Shown one piece after another: positions 38,931 through 48,507 of a stretch of DNA of 64,000 nt. The DNA is taken from NCBI RefSeq assembly GCF_002760435.1, contig NZ_AUUU01000066.1, forward strand, positions 23,437 through 87,436, given 5' to 3'. The translations under genes and the position numbers were made by a program. The notes beneath the pieces were generated by a model that was not told where the DNA came from, did no database searches, and worked only from the letters and a program-made list of their open reading frames with translations. The DNA comes from Clostridium sp. LS. GTDB lineage: Bacteria; Bacillota; Clostridia; Clostridiales; Clostridiaceae. Numbering within the stretch: the first letter of the stretch is position 1; every line of letters starts with the position of its first letter.

Positions 38931-40554
38931 AAAGAACCTGTCTTGGACGTTCTTTGTCCGAACCAACTAATATAATATCTAATATTCTTGTTTTACTATC
39001 CCAGATAACATATTTAACAAGACTTCGAATTAATCTTTTTCTATCCTCAAACTCTTCAGTAAAGTCATAGAACTTTTGAAAATTATCTAAGGTGTTTAAT
39101 ATTTCATCTAAAGATTCATAAGTACTAGCAATTTGATCATTAGCTAAGGATAAATCATTTATTAATGAAGTAAGTTCATTATTTCTATCAGTAAGCTTTT
39201 TTATTTCAGTCTTAAATGGTCCAAGTAATTCAGGATCATTATCAAGGTATACCATTTTCATTACTAAATTACTAATAGACTTTTTATTACTTTCAATTTC
39301 TTTTGTATAGTTAGAGATTTGTGTTTTATTACTGATCTTAACTACATTTTTCTTTTTTAGTTCTTCATAATTTTTGATTATATCCTCATGGGTTAATGAT
39401 TTTAATGTTGTGACAACAAAATCTTCAGCATCATATGCATTAAGCGCATCATTGCTACACCTATTTGCATTTGAATTTCTTGAGTTACAGGAATAGTATC
39501 TGTAAGCATATTTACTACTTAAATTTTGCCTTGGTGCCATAGAAGATTCACATTCTTTACATACAACTAAACCAGATAATAAAGCTTGCTGGCTTGTACC
39601 TTTTCTGTTAGAAGCGTTAGTGTCTCTTATCTCATCAGCAATGAGCTGACATTTAATCCAGGTATCGCTAGGAATTATTCCAGGATGTTCACCTACAGAT
39701 ATAATCCAATTTTCTATAGGAGCAAAGCTTCCTTTTTCTGTTCGTCTATTATAAGCCATAACACCATTAATGCCATCTATTTTTTCATATCCGAATACTT
39801 CAGCACCATGCTTTTTTAAATAATCTAATATATTTTTATCTGCAATTGAATATGTAGGATTATCAATGGTCTGTTTAACTAAGTTTCTTGAGAAAATAGA
39901 ACCCTTTCTACTATAAAGTCCTTGATCTTCTAATAATCTGCTTACTTTTTGATAACTTTTATATTTCATGAATAATTCATAAATAAGTTTAGGAATTTCA
40001 CTTTCATCAGGATTAATTTCAAGAATATGCTTTTTTCTATTTTTTCCATTAGAATGGTTATTCTCAACTTCAATAGATTTATAACCAAGTGGGGGAGGGC
40101 CACCAAGCCATCTTCCAGTCTTAGATAATTCTCTTAAATTATCTTTTATACGTTCTGCAATTGTCTCTCTTTCAAGCTGAGCAAAAGTGGCAGAAATATT
40201 CATCATAGCTCTGCCCATAGCAGAAGAAGTATCAAATTGCTCTCTAATTGAAATAAATGCAGTATCATACTTATTTAATATTTCTATAGTACTTGCGAAA
40301 TCAGCAACATTTCTAGATATTCTATCAAGTCTATAACAAATAAGATGAGTAAATTTCTTAGATTTTATGTCTCTCATAAGTTTTTGAAATTTAGGTCTAT
40401 TTGTATTACCGCCGGAAAAGCCTTCATCCTCATAAATTTCGTAATCATCTATGCTTAGATTTTTAGCATATTGTATACACATTTGGATTTGATTTTCTAT
40501 AGAGTCTCCTTTTTCAGTAAATTTACTTTTACGGGAATAGATTGCTGCTTTCAA
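38890..40554 (-). CDS. Large serine recombinase (integrase) of the inserted element
   Basis: A 554-residue site-specific recombinase. N-terminal catalytic domain with AIYSRKSKFTEKGDSIENQ (Ser in YSRKS), then DEGFSGGNTNRP, CYRLDRISRN and ERETIAERI; a recombinase domain; a zinc ribbon (CKECESSM ... YYSCNSRN..CSND); and a coiled coil near residues 410-480. The final ten codons (SNSSRRNGAC) are read from DNA that is also cotJC in another frame, so the protein end depends on integration. This is the expected integrase for excision and would restore cotJC. Confidence 0.92.
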   Translation of the reverse strand: MKAAIYSRKSKFTEKGDSIENQIQMCIQYAKNLSIDDYEIYEDEGFSGGNTNRPKFQKLMRDIKSKKFTHLICYRLDRISRNVADFASTIEILNKYDTAFISIREQFDTSSAMGRAMMNISATFAQLERETIAERIKDNLRELSKTGRWLGGPPPLGYKSIEVENNHSNGKNRKKHILEINPDESEIPKLIYELFMKYKSYQKVSRLLEDQGLYSRKGSIFSRNLVKQTIDNPTYSIADKNILDYLKKHGAEVFGYEKIDGINGVMAYNRRTEKGSFAPIENWIISVGEHPGIIPSDTWIKCQLIADEIRDTNASNRKGTSQQALLSGLVVCKECESSMAPRQNLSSKYAYRYYSCNSRNSNANRCSNDALNAYDAEDFVVTTLKSLTHEDIIKNYEELKKKNVVKISNKTQISNYTKEIESNKKSISNLVMKMVYLDNDPELLGPFKTEIKKLTDRNNELTSLINDLSLANDQIASTYESLDEILNTLDNFQKFYDFTEEFEDRKRLIRSLVKYVIWDSKTRILDIILVGSDKERPRQVLLPLSNSSRRNGAC

Positions 40555-40740
40555 TTTGGATCAATCCTTTCTAGAGTTTATAGTAATTAAGTTAAAATAC
40601 CTATATATAGCTATCCTATTATTACGGAAATAGATAAATTCTTAAATATAGATAGTGAGTTAATTTAATATTTGGGTTAAGATTTATTGAGAATATTATA
40701 TCACGAATTATTATGTGTGCGAATATATGTTTGTGTTAAA

Positions 40741-40835
40741 TAGCAATATTTTGAAAAGAATTTGTGATGTTTTTTGTTATTTATTGTAATTGTGTTAGCA
40801 AAATATGTTACAATAAAAATAAATGAGTAGATTCA
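40741..40835 (+). repeat. Recurrent intergenic terminator/promoter unit, copy 1
   Basis: AAAAGAATTTGTGATGTTTT, TTGTTATTTATTG and then TATGTTACAAT, an extended -10 box. It matches units at 41689, 43124, 45271 and 46650. It lies in the 476-bp gap between the recombinase and the AbiGi-like gene, where I see nothing else but A/T-rich sequence. Confidence 0.55.
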
Positions 40836-41030
40836 TTTTATAAATTAAACTAATAATTTAATTAAAGCAATGAGGTTATAATTCGGAAAATGAGTAAAGA
40901 TAATATTTGAAATTAACTAAAAAATTTAATTAATGGAAATAACACATTATTTATGAATGAATTTGTTAGCAATTAAATAGCCTAATAGAAATGTATAAAA
41001 TTATATTAATAATGGTTTGGGGGATAAAGT

Positions 41031-41675
41031 ATGTATGATCATGAAGCTTTGCAAAATCGCGTAATAAACAGAAATGATATAACTACTATGGTAACACATT
41101 TAACAAAACCATTACAAGAAGATATAGGAGATTTGAGCGAGAATGATATAAACATGTTGGCGGTTGATAATCTTATTAAAATTTTAAATGATCAGAAGAT
41201 TAAAGGAAGCACTTCGAAAGGTTTTATAATTGGTAAAACTCCAGCCGTATGCTTTCAAGATGTACCATTTTATGGAATGATTCAAAATGTAGAACATGAA
41301 AAGCAAAGAAGAAAAGATGAAAAAGATACAAAAATTAGGTATTGTGGAGTTGGATTGACATTTTCTAAGTTTTATGTTTTCTCAAAAGGTGGACGACCTG
41401 TAATGTATGAAGAAAAGGAAAAAGCTAAAAAAATATTACCCGTTGATCAACATTGGAGGATAGTGAATTTTCATATTCAACCTTTTGATCCCAATATAAT
41501 TGATTGGACTCATGAGCGAGAATGGAGAATGCCAGGAGACTTTAGTTTCGAACTAGATCTTGTTCATATTCTTTTGTATGATAAAGAGTGTTGGGATTAT
41601 TTTTTTAAAAAGTGTGACAAATCAATAATTGATAAAATCCATGGAGTTACAATTCTTAAAGGTTTCTTAATGTAG
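41031..41675 (+). CDS. AbiGi-like / DUF2971-like protein, possible phage-defence factor
   Basis: A 214-residue soluble protein. TPAVCFQDVPFYGM, then RYCGVGLTFSKFYVF followed by GRPVMYE, and IDWTHEREWRMPGDF resemble the AbiGi/DUF2971 group (antitoxin part of an abortive-infection system, or related nucleotidyl/ADP-ribosyl-type folds). The similarity is by motif only. It is followed by a copy of the recurrent intergenic unit and then a PIN-domain gene. I cannot see a partner toxin next to it. Confidence 0.5.
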   Translation: MYDHEALQNRVINRNDITTMVTHLTKPLQEDIGDLSENDINMLAVDNLIKILNDQKIKGSTSKGFIIGKTPAVCFQDVPFYGMIQNVEHEKQRRKDEKDTKIRYCGVGLTFSKFYVFSKGGRPVMYEEKEKAKKILPVDQHWRIVNFHIQPFDPNIIDWTHEREWRMPGDFSFELDLVHILLYDKECWDYFFKKCDKSIIDKIHGVTILKGFLM

Positions 41676-41688
41676 AAGATTGATATAG

Positions 41689-41760
41689 GTACTTCATTAA
41701 TTAGAAATGAATTAGTGGTATTTTTATTATTTTGGATAAAAGTACTATAATAAGAATATA
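41689..41760 (+). repeat. Recurrent intergenic terminator/promoter unit, copy 2
   Basis: TACTTCATTAATTAGAAATG and AATTAGTGGTATTTTTATTATTTT form the hairpin-plus-T-run part of the unit. The promoter part is diverged (ACTATAATAAGAAT). Confidence 0.5.
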
Positions 41761-41822
41761 TTAGTGATGTTATATTACATGATTAAGATGCTATTCAAAA
41801 AGAGAAATGAGGGAACTTTTAT

Positions 41823-42884
41823 ATGATAAATATATTCATAGACACTAATGTTTATATTAAATTATTAACTAATCCAGAGGAAAGAAACTTATTTGAGGAA
41901 TTAATGACATTAGTTAAAGAAAAAGTTGTCAATTTATTAGTACCAGAAATAGTTACATTGGAGTTAGCAAAGCAAAATAAAACAGCAAAACACAATTTTG
42001 AAAACGAATTAAATAAGTTAGAAAGTAGTATAAAAGAATATTCTAAATCATTATGGTCAGAAGTTAGGGACATAGAAAAGAAAATAAATAGTGTAATTGT
42101 TGAGGAAAGAAAAACTAAAGAGATAATGTGGAATAAAAACTATATTGCTTTATCTGAGTATTTAATTTCAAAAGAAGTTCAATATATAGAGTTTACACCT
42201 GAAATAATGTGTAAAGGAGAGAAAAGGAAGATCTCTGGGGATTTAGTTAGACCATGTGAAAATAGTAGTCAAGATTCTTATAATATTGAATCTCTAATTA
42301 GCTACTTAAATTTACTCGATAATAAGGAAGAAATGGAATTAATAATTTGTTCCAATGACATTAAAGATTTTTCAAAAGATAAAAAGGGAAGTAATGGATT
42401 TTACGAGTTGCATCCTATATTACAAAAGGATTTCCCAAATACAAAATGTATTAATACATTAGAAAGGTTAATGAAATATATAAATTATGGATATGAATAC
42501 ATAAATCAAAATGATATTGATAGAACTGCTATTGATGAGTTAAATGCTATTGCAGATAAAATAGACGAGAATGATTATGATGTAAAATACATAGAATGCG
42601 AAAAACAGTATATAGAGAATCTAAAAAATGTGTTTAATGATAAGATTAAATTTACTAAAAATGAATTGCAAAATTATAGAGCTTTAGTAATTAGTAATAT
42701 TAATGAATTATTAAAAAAATGTAGAAACACAGAAACATGGGATAATAAAAGTGAACTGAAATTATATAGATGGATAAAGGACAGAGATGAAAAGTTTATA
42801 GATGTATCAAAATTAAGTGATCTTATATTGATTAGAGAAAATATAAAGGATTATTTAAATATACATTTAAATAAAAAACAATAG
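41823..42884 (+). CDS. PIN-domain protein (DUF4935-like), putative nuclease
   Basis: A 353-residue protein. The N-terminus FIDTNVYIKLL with later acidic residues (VTLELAKQN; ICSNDIKDF near residue 180) gives the PIN-type metal-binding Asp/Glu set, as in DUF4935 proteins. The C-terminal half is helical and unknown. PIN proteins usually cleave RNA. In this set of stand-alone genes a defence or toxin role is plausible, but no antitoxin gene overlaps it. Confidence 0.7.
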   Translation: MINIFIDTNVYIKLLTNPEERNLFEELMTLVKEKVVNLLVPEIVTLELAKQNKTAKHNFENELNKLESSIKEYSKSLWSEVRDIEKKINSVIVEERKTKEIMWNKNYIALSEYLISKEVQYIEFTPEIMCKGEKRKISGDLVRPCENSSQDSYNIESLISYLNLLDNKEEMELIICSNDIKDFSKDKKGSNGFYELHPILQKDFPNTKCINTLERLMKYINYGYEYINQNDIDRTAIDELNAIADKIDENDYDVKYIECEKQYIENLKNVFNDKIKFTKNELQNYRALVISNINELLKKCRNTETWDNKSELKLYRWIKDRDEKFIDVSKLSDLILIRENIKDYLNIHLNKKQ

Positions 42885-42968
42885 CATTAGACTAAGACTT
42901 TATGTAACAAGTATAAGAATTCCCAATAAGATGTTACATGTTATTGAGAATTTTTATACTTAGTATAC

Positions 42969-43087
42969 CCTTTAATTTCAATTTAATAATTTCTGCGGGA
43001 ACATAATAACTTCTTGCCAGCTGTTCCAAAGAAAACCCATCCAACTCATTCTGATCGACAGCCATATCGCCTCAACCAAAAACTCTG
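42969..43087 (-). pseudogene. Scrap of an ImmA-type gene, similar to the end of 53890-54345
   Basis: On the minus strand the frame reads MAVDQNELDGFSLEQLAR then SYYVPAEIIKLKLKG. The intact ImmA-type gene at 53890 ends with LDGFSLEQLARNYYVPVEIMKL. The DNA is also close (compare 42980-43050 with 53900-53970). It marks either a former second immunity region or a recombination scar within the element. Confidence 0.75.
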
Positions 43088-43123
43088 TAGTAAATTTATT
43101 ATATATATATAGATAGTTATAGA

Positions 43124-43200
43124 ATAGCACATTATTCAGAAAAGAATTTGTGGTATTTTATTGTCATATGGCATTAATTTGTAAAAGTATGATATAATTA
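43124..43200 (+). repeat. Recurrent intergenic terminator/promoter unit, copy 3
   Basis: TAGCACATTATTCAGAAAAG, AATTTGTGGTATTTTATTG and then TATGATATAAT (extended -10). It gives the next gene its own promoter. Confidence 0.6.
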
Positions 43201-43322
43201 GAAATACTTGAAGTTACTATTAATGAAATTCAATATTCATTGAATGGAGAGTTAGTATAGTTTTTTCGTTGAATAAGATTCATATTAATAAGAAATATCT
43301 AAGGTAGGTAGGTTAAATAATT

Positions 43323-45044
43323 ATGACGATGATTTTATCATGCAAATATATGGACAAGGGATTCCTAATAGCTGATTCCAGAGTGACTTGGAAGCAAAAA
43401 TCAAACTCGATTTTTGAAGATACACTTCAAAAAATACTTCCATTAGACAGTCACAGCGTAATTGGATATTGTGGTGATATTACAACAGCAGAACTTATAG
43501 TTAGAAAATTAAGAGAACATGCAGTAAAAAAAATGAAAAGCAATAAGCTATATATAACTACAAAAGATATTACAAGAATTTCTAGACATTATCATGGCAT
43601 TAGAAAAAAAATAACAGAGCTTGACTGTGAAGTTGCTTTTATTTTAGCAAGAATAGAATCAGCAGGAAATATTGAGTTCATAAAATATTGTTCACCATAT
43701 TTTAAGGCTATTAATATATCAGAAAGGCTAGAAGTAATCGGATCTGGTCAAGTTATTAAAGGAGAAATGGTTAAGCAACTAGATAATATTGATAAAGAAG
43801 TAAAAACATACAGAATGTTTGGGCTAGCTCTTATCTCTAAAATAGAAGATGAGCTTAAAAAAAATAGTGTGGACACTGTAGGGGGATTTTTTCAAGTAAT
43901 AGTTTTAGGTTCAGATGGAATTTTTCCGTTTGGTTATAATTCAGTATCCATTAATCCTGGTGAAATTCCAAACAGTAAAAGTATATCAATAGGTGAACAT
44001 GGGGAATGGGTTCAAGAAGATTTTTCAAATAATTCAAAAATAACTTTATGTGAGCCAATGTTTATGAATAAATATCCTAAAGAAATGAGATTTAAGGATT
44101 TCCATATTAATAATAAAATTTCTCCAATTTATAAGTGGCATTTAAATTACTTTATAGTTTGTTCAAATATTAATAAAGATAATACTGATGGAGCCATAGA
44201 GTTTTCGGAAGTAACTTCTGTTTTGGGTATAGGTGAATTTCCAATAGAAGTAAATTTGAAAATAGCTATCGGTCTTTGGGGAACAAGAGGTGAACATGAA
44301 CTAAAAATAATTGCTAATTATAATGTAGAACAAGTATGTATTTTTAACCAGAGTATTAGTATTAAGAATCTTCTAGATGAAGTAGATTTTGAAATACCAG
44401 TTAATTTAATTATTAGAAAGCCAGGTCCAATATTTCTAGAGTGTACGATAAAAGACCAAATCATTGGACGGCATTGTATATACATAGGAGATATACGATT
44501 AGATTTACAAAGGAAAAGAGATATTGAAAAAATAAAAAAAACGCTCATATCGCAACAAGAGAATTGCTTGGATCCAGTCATAGAAAATAATGGATTACCA
44601 ATGATGATGTATCAATTTGTTAGTCGAAATGCTGTTGCAAAAGAATCGATTTTAAGGATTGAGAGCGAGATACAAAGAGTTTTTTCTTATGAATATCCAT
44701 TGAAAATTTTTGTATATATAATAAGTGGAATTGCTATGCCCAAAGGTGAGCGTGAAATGGAAATAAGATTAATTAATGCTGTTACTCAGGAAACTACTAT
44801 AATTAATAAAGAACCAATAATATCAAGATCAAGTTGTAAAATAATTAATGCTTCAGGTATTTTAGAATTAGAATTCAAGAATCCAGGTATATATTACGTA
44901 AATACATATATTGATAATTATTACATAGGTACTAGGCTACTTTATGCGGATGATTATGATAAAATTAAAGAATATGAATTGGAAGTTGAGGAAGATGTTA
45001 TCCAGCAAAAAAAATTAATATTTATAACTAAGCCATATAATTAA
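43323..45044 (+). CDS. Ntn-hydrolase (proteasome beta-like) domain protein with long C-terminal region
   Basis: A 573-residue protein. After Met1 comes Thr2 in MTMILSCKYMDKGFLIADSRVTW, and then ILPLDSHSVIGYCGDITTAEL; this follows the start of HslV/proteasome-beta proteins, where Thr1 is the nucleophile. The domain covers about residues 1-220. The rest (220-573) has three beta-rich segments that each contain a pattern like PIEVNLKIAIGLWGTRGEHELKI; they may be DUF6941-like repeats. Function is unknown; such proteins occur in mobile elements and may sense or process phage proteins. No membrane segment. Confidence 0.55.
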   Translation: MTMILSCKYMDKGFLIADSRVTWKQKSNSIFEDTLQKILPLDSHSVIGYCGDITTAELIVRKLREHAVKKMKSNKLYITTKDITRISRHYHGIRKKITELDCEVAFILARIESAGNIEFIKYCSPYFKAINISERLEVIGSGQVIKGEMVKQLDNIDKEVKTYRMFGLALISKIEDELKKNSVDTVGGFFQVIVLGSDGIFPFGYNSVSINPGEIPNSKSISIGEHGEWVQEDFSNNSKITLCEPMFMNKYPKEMRFKDFHINNKISPIYKWHLNYFIVCSNINKDNTDGAIEFSEVTSVLGIGEFPIEVNLKIAIGLWGTRGEHELKIIANYNVEQVCIFNQSISIKNLLDEVDFEIPVNLIIRKPGPIFLECTIKDQIIGRHCIYIGDIRLDLQRKRDIEKIKKTLISQQENCLDPVIENNGLPMMMYQFVSRNAVAKESILRIESEIQRVFSYEYPLKIFVYIISGIAMPKGEREMEIRLINAVTQETTIINKEPIISRSSCKIINASGILELEFKNPGIYYVNTYIDNYYIGTRLLYADDYDKIKEYELEVEEDVIQQKKLIFITKPYN

Positions 45045-45270
45045 ATGGGAAATAGTCACAAGTAATTAGGTTTTCAATATTAACAACGAGATTATAAATT
45101 CGAGTCATTTATAAATTCTTATTCATTAATATGAAAATTTTGTAATAGTATAATTTTTATCGAATAGTTTGAAATTTACAATACCTACAAGATTAACTTA
45201 ATCCAAACTTAATTATAGATATAACAGCAAATAAAATTTCAGTATTGATATTGAAAATTAACAAGTTTAG

Positions 45271-45350
45271 ATACCGCAATATTCTTTGATGAATTTGTGG
45301 TATTTTTGTTATTTTATGGAGAATTAATAGCGAAATATGATATAATAAAA
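45271..45350 (+). repeat. Recurrent intergenic terminator/promoter unit, copy 4
   Basis: TACCGCAATATTCTTTGATG pairs with GAATTTGTGGTA, then TTTTTGTT and TATGATATAAT. It is the most complete copy. The rest of the 347-bp gap from 45045 shows no gene. Confidence 0.6.
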
Positions 45351-45391
45351 GAAGATTTTTGCAGTAATGAGTAGAGGGAGAAGAGAGATTT

Positions 45392-46114
45392 ATGATCAAA
45401 ATTGAAAGAAGTGAAAATGGGGAATTACATTTTATAGGAGAATTTAATCTAGGGGCACTTGGTAAATATACAGATGAAATAATTGAATTTAATGTAGATA
45501 ATTTTGCACCACTAACTAATGAATTAGATTTTGATAGCGACGATACAGAAAGCATGTATTACAAAAACAGATTTTCTAGGCTAGAAAAGATTATTAGTCT
45601 GGAAATGAATGAGGATGAAAAATTAGAAAAGCTTGCAGAATTCTATGAAGAAAAACAAAAAGAGGTTATAGAGCATTTGGGTATGATTGAAGATAGATTT
45701 TTAAAATATATTCTTCAGGATTTCGTAGACTGTGATTTTCCGTTTTGGGAAGAAGCCGATGGGAGCATAACATCATTTATTATCCCTGAGAAAATGCCTA
45801 ATCTTTTAATTAATGATGAAGATGAAATAATTAAAATGGTTTATGGAAATATACCAAATAATATTTATGAACTGATTGATCCAGACTATGAACCTGATAA
45901 AAGTGTTATATCTGCAAAAGAAATTTGTTTGAAGTACTTTCCTATGATAGATGTGGATAAGCTTATTTCAACAATATACCCAGATATAATAGTTCTAAAT
46001 GGTGACATTTTAATATTCCAGTGTTCAAGTAATGTTGGAGACGGAATGATTATATGTTCAGCTTATGACGAAATATTACCAAATTATAAATTTGATGATT
46101 GGCATAATCATTAA
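45392..46114 (+). CDS. Unknown acidic protein
   Basis: A 240-residue, strongly acidic soluble protein of no family I know (FIGEFNLGALGKYTDEIIEF; SAKEICLKYFPMIDVDKL). GGGAGAAGAG precedes the ATG. The acidity would fit a DNA mimic, but there is no direct evidence. It stands in the row of stand-alone accessory genes. Confidence 0.55.
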   Translation: MIKIERSENGELHFIGEFNLGALGKYTDEIIEFNVDNFAPLTNELDFDSDDTESMYYKNRFSRLEKIISLEMNEDEKLEKLAEFYEEKQKEVIEHLGMIEDRFLKYILQDFVDCDFPFWEEADGSITSFIIPEKMPNLLINDEDEIIKMVYGNIPNNIYELIDPDYEPDKSVISAKEICLKYFPMIDVDKLISTIYPDIIVLNGDILIFQCSSNVGDGMIICSAYDEILPNYKFDDWHNH

Positions 46115-46169
46115 TTACGTAAGTTAAATTAAATATATTTTTATTGGAGATATAAGGAGAGCTATTAAT

Positions 46170-46634
46170 ATGAATAAGGAAGCAGTTAAAGAAATATTAA
46201 AAGAGTTTGGCTTATCAGAAAGTAGAGCTGAATATTATGCAGAACGTGAGATAAAAGATAAATTTGCATGGTTATCTGCATTTCGTTTTGTAAGACCATT
46301 AAATAATAGTCTTGAATTTTATAATAATGAATACGCAGATATAATAAAGAAAAGAATTGAGAAAGGATTAGATAATTCCGAAATTGAAACAGAATTATTA
46401 AATAATGGAGCAACTCCAGAACTATTAGGTAAATTTGCATATGAAATAGCATTAACAGCTTTCAATGAAGTTTTATATCGTTTATCAGATCCTGCAGGGG
46501 GCGATTATGATTTAGAGAATGAGGGAGAAGGGTTACCATCTTGGAGATTAAAGGAGAGAAATTTAAATAATGAAGTTACAAAAAGAACACTAGCAGAGAT
46601 GCATAATTTAATCCCGTTTTCGAATTTTGAATAA
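46170..46634 (+). CDS. Unknown 154-residue protein
   Basis: A helical soluble protein (KEILKEFGLSESRAEYYAER; LSDPAGGDYDLENEGEGLPSW). AAGGAGAGC precedes the ATG. No family recognised. It lies 55 bases after the acidic protein gene, probably in one transcript, and is closed by a copy of the recurrent unit. Confidence 0.55.
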   Translation: MNKEAVKEILKEFGLSESRAEYYAEREIKDKFAWLSAFRFVRPLNNSLEFYNNEYADIIKKRIEKGLDNSEIETELLNNGATPELLGKFAYEIALTAFNEVLYRLSDPAGGDYDLENEGEGLPSWRLKERNLNNEVTKRTLAEMHNLIPFSNFE

Positions 46635-46649
46635 GAGAATAAAGTTTAC

Positions 46650-46690
46650 TTACCACATTATTCAGAATTAATTTGTGGTACTTTTGTAAA
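46650..46690 (+). repeat. Recurrent intergenic terminator/promoter unit, copy 5 (short)
   Basis: TTACCACATTATTCAGAATT pairs with AATTTGTGGTA and is followed by CTTTTG. The promoter part is lacking. Confidence 0.5.
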
Positions 46691-46725
46691 TTAAATAAAT
46701 TAGTTTTACATATTAAGGAGTAGAA

Positions 46726-46992
46726 ATGAATATTCGTAAGCAAAAACGTGAAGAAGAGGAAGAACTAAACAGAAAGAGAGAACGAAAAGTTTATAATCGT
46801 TTATGCCTTATAGGTTCATTTATGCTATTACTTGGCAGCTTTTTTGGAACAGCAAGAGGAATGAAGCAATCTGTTTTCACTATTCTTATAAATAATCCGT
46901 TAAAAGGGTTGCCTTACGTAGTAATAATTGTAACTATTACTGCTATTTTCTATGTTATTGTGCGTTTTTTTAGTTTCCCCAAAGGTAAATAA
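46726..46992 (+). CDS. Small two-helix membrane protein
   Basis: An 88-residue protein with a charged N-terminus (KQKREEEEELNRKRERK) and two hydrophobic segments (about 28-45 and 62-82). AAGGAG precedes the ATG. Small membrane proteins like this often serve as effectors in defence cassettes, but there is no evidence for that beyond the context. The 200 bases that follow hold no gene. Confidence 0.55.
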   Translation: MNIRKQKREEEEELNRKRERKVYNRLCLIGSFMLLLGSFFGTARGMKQSVFTILINNPLKGLPYVVIIVTITAIFYVIVRFFSFPKGK

Positions 46993-47200
46993 TTTATATG
47001 CAATAAAAAGATTAACATATCATATAGGGGAATATGAGTGTTACTCTTTATTTGGATATTTATTCTATAAGCAAGATGAAATTTACGTTTAAAAAAGGTA
47101 AAAAATTATATATAGAAAAATTTTTATCAAAATTTATTGAATAATATGAGAGCTGCGATTTTAAAGAATTTAAATTATTAGAAATTTGGGAGATATTTTT

Positions 47201-48424
47201 ATGAAATACATATTTTATTGGGATGAGTCTTCTCATACACGTAAAATTACGGGGAAAAATAAATCAGTTAATATTTATGGAGAAAATGAGAACGATATAT
47301 ATATTTCTGTTTACATTGGCGGAGAAAGCAATCAAATTAGTTATTTGTTAGAGGATTATAGAGTAATAGAGAATGAATTTAAGCAAAAAAGAAAATTTGA
47401 TAATCAACAGGAGCTGAAAGGGACAAATTTCAAAAAGAAAAATTTTACTTACGGTGTGAAAACTTTTAATGAAGAAACAATGTCTTTTTATTCAAAGTTT
47501 TTTAAAGCACTATATGATAATAAAACATATTATCATATAACAATGATTAGTAAAACAGAAATTCTTATTGAACAATCATTTAAAGGAATTACTAATCCTT
47601 TTGTAAAAGCTGAAGCATTTTATTATTCATTAATTAAATTCTTATACAATTATAGGTGCATTCCATTTATGCTTGAATTTTTTGAAGAGGACACAGTATC
47701 TAAAAATGATTTGATTGATAAAATTAAAGATATATTAATTGGAGTAATAGATAAAACAAATGATATTCCGAGAAAGGTACATGAGACAGGAACTTTAAAG
47801 CAGTTATTATTTATATTAGATAAGTTCTCAGTTCAATTTGATACAAAGCTAAAGTATCCTTGGGATTATACTTTAGTATATGAGGGCTTTAATAATTATT
47901 TAAAAGAAATGAATATATATCAATCTGATTGTCATCTTTATATGGATAAAGAATCAAAAGTCCATGAATATGGATTAAATTACTCTTATGGAATAATAGA
48001 GGAAGTAGATTCTAAACAGAAGATTGGGGTGAGGATTTCTGATATATTAAGTAATTTTATTGAAAGAATATCATATGCCATTCAAGTTGATATGAAGGAA
48101 ATAGAGATTCAAAATGTACATAGTATTAGAACCGAGGATTTTGAGAGAAAAAACTTGTTGAGTAGGGAATGGTTTGATATTAATGAATATCAGTTTCAGT
48201 TGTATAAATTGATTGCAAAATATTTTGCGTTATATGGTGATATATATTGGTCATCATATACTGGCATTTATTCTGATGATACAGTTAAGTTTTTTTCTCT
48301 ATTCCATTATATAGATATATATGAAACATATGAAGAATTTCGGAAGATTGATCCTTTTATGCATACCGAGAAATACAATGCATGTGTATGCGAAAGGTTA
48401 AATGAAAGTTTTGATAATATGTAA
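47201..48424 (+). CDS. DUF3800-like protein (RNase H-fold candidate)
   Basis: A 407-residue soluble protein. The opening YIFYWDESSH and a late VDSKQKIGVRISDILSNFIERI follow the pattern of DUF3800 (early D-E-S, late S-x(n)-D), which is predicted to have an RNase H-like fold. The middle part is long and unknown. I start at ATG 47201; an in-frame TTG at 47186 is possible. No operon partner is tightly linked. Confidence 0.5.
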   Translation: MKYIFYWDESSHTRKITGKNKSVNIYGENENDIYISVYIGGESNQISYLLEDYRVIENEFKQKRKFDNQQELKGTNFKKKNFTYGVKTFNEETMSFYSKFFKALYDNKTYYHITMISKTEILIEQSFKGITNPFVKAEAFYYSLIKFLYNYRCIPFMLEFFEEDTVSKNDLIDKIKDILIGVIDKTNDIPRKVHETGTLKQLLFILDKFSVQFDTKLKYPWDYTLVYEGFNNYLKEMNIYQSDCHLYMDKESKVHEYGLNYSYGIIEEVDSKQKIGVRISDILSNFIERISYAIQVDMKEIEIQNVHSIRTEDFERKNLLSREWFDINEYQFQLYKLIAKYFALYGDIYWSSYTGIYSDDTVKFFSLFHYIDIYETYEEFRKIDPFMHTEKYNACVCERLNESFDNM

Positions 48425-48507
48425 TAAAGTTTTACATTAATTTTAGGAGAATTAGAGTTAAATGTATTTATAATAATAGATAATATATTAATATAATAGG
48501 GGGAAGT

